Shown in pieces: positions 5,357 to 6,139 of a DNA stretch of 6,139 bases; the first letter of the stretch is position 1; the number at the start of each line of letters is the position of its first letter. Origin of the DNA: Nodosilinea sp. BSH.14 (GTDB taxonomy: Bacteria > Cyanobacteriota > Cyanobacteriia > Phormidesmidales > Phormidesmidaceae); NCBI GenBank assembly GCA_023264315.1, contig JALQST010000200.1:1-6139 (forward strand), read 5' to 3'. The position numbers and the translations under genes were made by a program. The notes under the pieces are model-generated. The model searched no databases, was not told the origin of the DNA, and saw nothing but the letters and a program-made list of their open reading frames with translations.

Positions 5357-6139
<783 letters not shown>

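Overview
The window is chromosomal DNA from a cyanobacterium. It carries a chlorophyll-specific aerobic cyclase (AcsF/ChlA), a cyanobacterial-type haem oxygenase of the kind that feeds bilin synthesis, and an S-adenosylhomocysteine hydrolase of the cyanobacterial type. The DNA is moderately GC-rich, with strong G/C preference at third codon positions in most genes. No HIP1 octamer (GCGATCGC) was seen by eye. The genus cannot be fixed from the sequence; a Leptolyngbya-like filamentous lineage is only a guess.

Layout. Positions 1-126 hold an open + strand frame that may be the tail of an unrecognised gene entering from the left. It converges on acsF (minus strand, 168-1241), and a 15-bp inverted repeat plus a 15-bp tandem duplication lie at the junction. 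A 483-bp spacer (1242-1724) separates acsF from the divergently read ho (1725-2477). The spacer has no convincing protein gene, but holds a terminator-shaped hairpin on the acsF strand, many inverted repeats and the ho start signals. After ho comes a 186-bp spacer made largely of two palindromic repeats, then hemN (2664-4061). A clear hairpin terminator follows at 4101-4150. The next stretch of about 340 bases is mostly empty and leads to panB (4494-5279) and the first 261 codons of ahcY (5357 to the window edge).

How the genes fit together. AcsF, haem oxygenase and HemN all act in tetrapyrrole metabolism. HemN makes protoporphyrinogen IX without oxygen, AcsF closes the fifth ring on the chlorophyll branch, and haem oxygenase opens haem to biliverdin. 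In several cyanobacteria the low-oxygen paralogues (chlAII, ho2, hemN) form one co-directional operon activated by the MarR-family regulator ChlR. Here the same three genes are adjacent, but acsF is turned away from the other two and no regulator gene lies in the window. The low-oxygen role is therefore inferred from gene company. PanB (pantothenate/CoA) and AhcY (methyl cycle) are housekeeping genes with no evident link to the tetrapyrrole set, though AhcY removes the by-product of SAM-dependent methyl transfer, including the one that makes the AcsF substrate.

I found no convincing new system. The most worthwhile leads are the unexplained structured spacer 1295-1622 and the repeat-filled ho-hemN gap.
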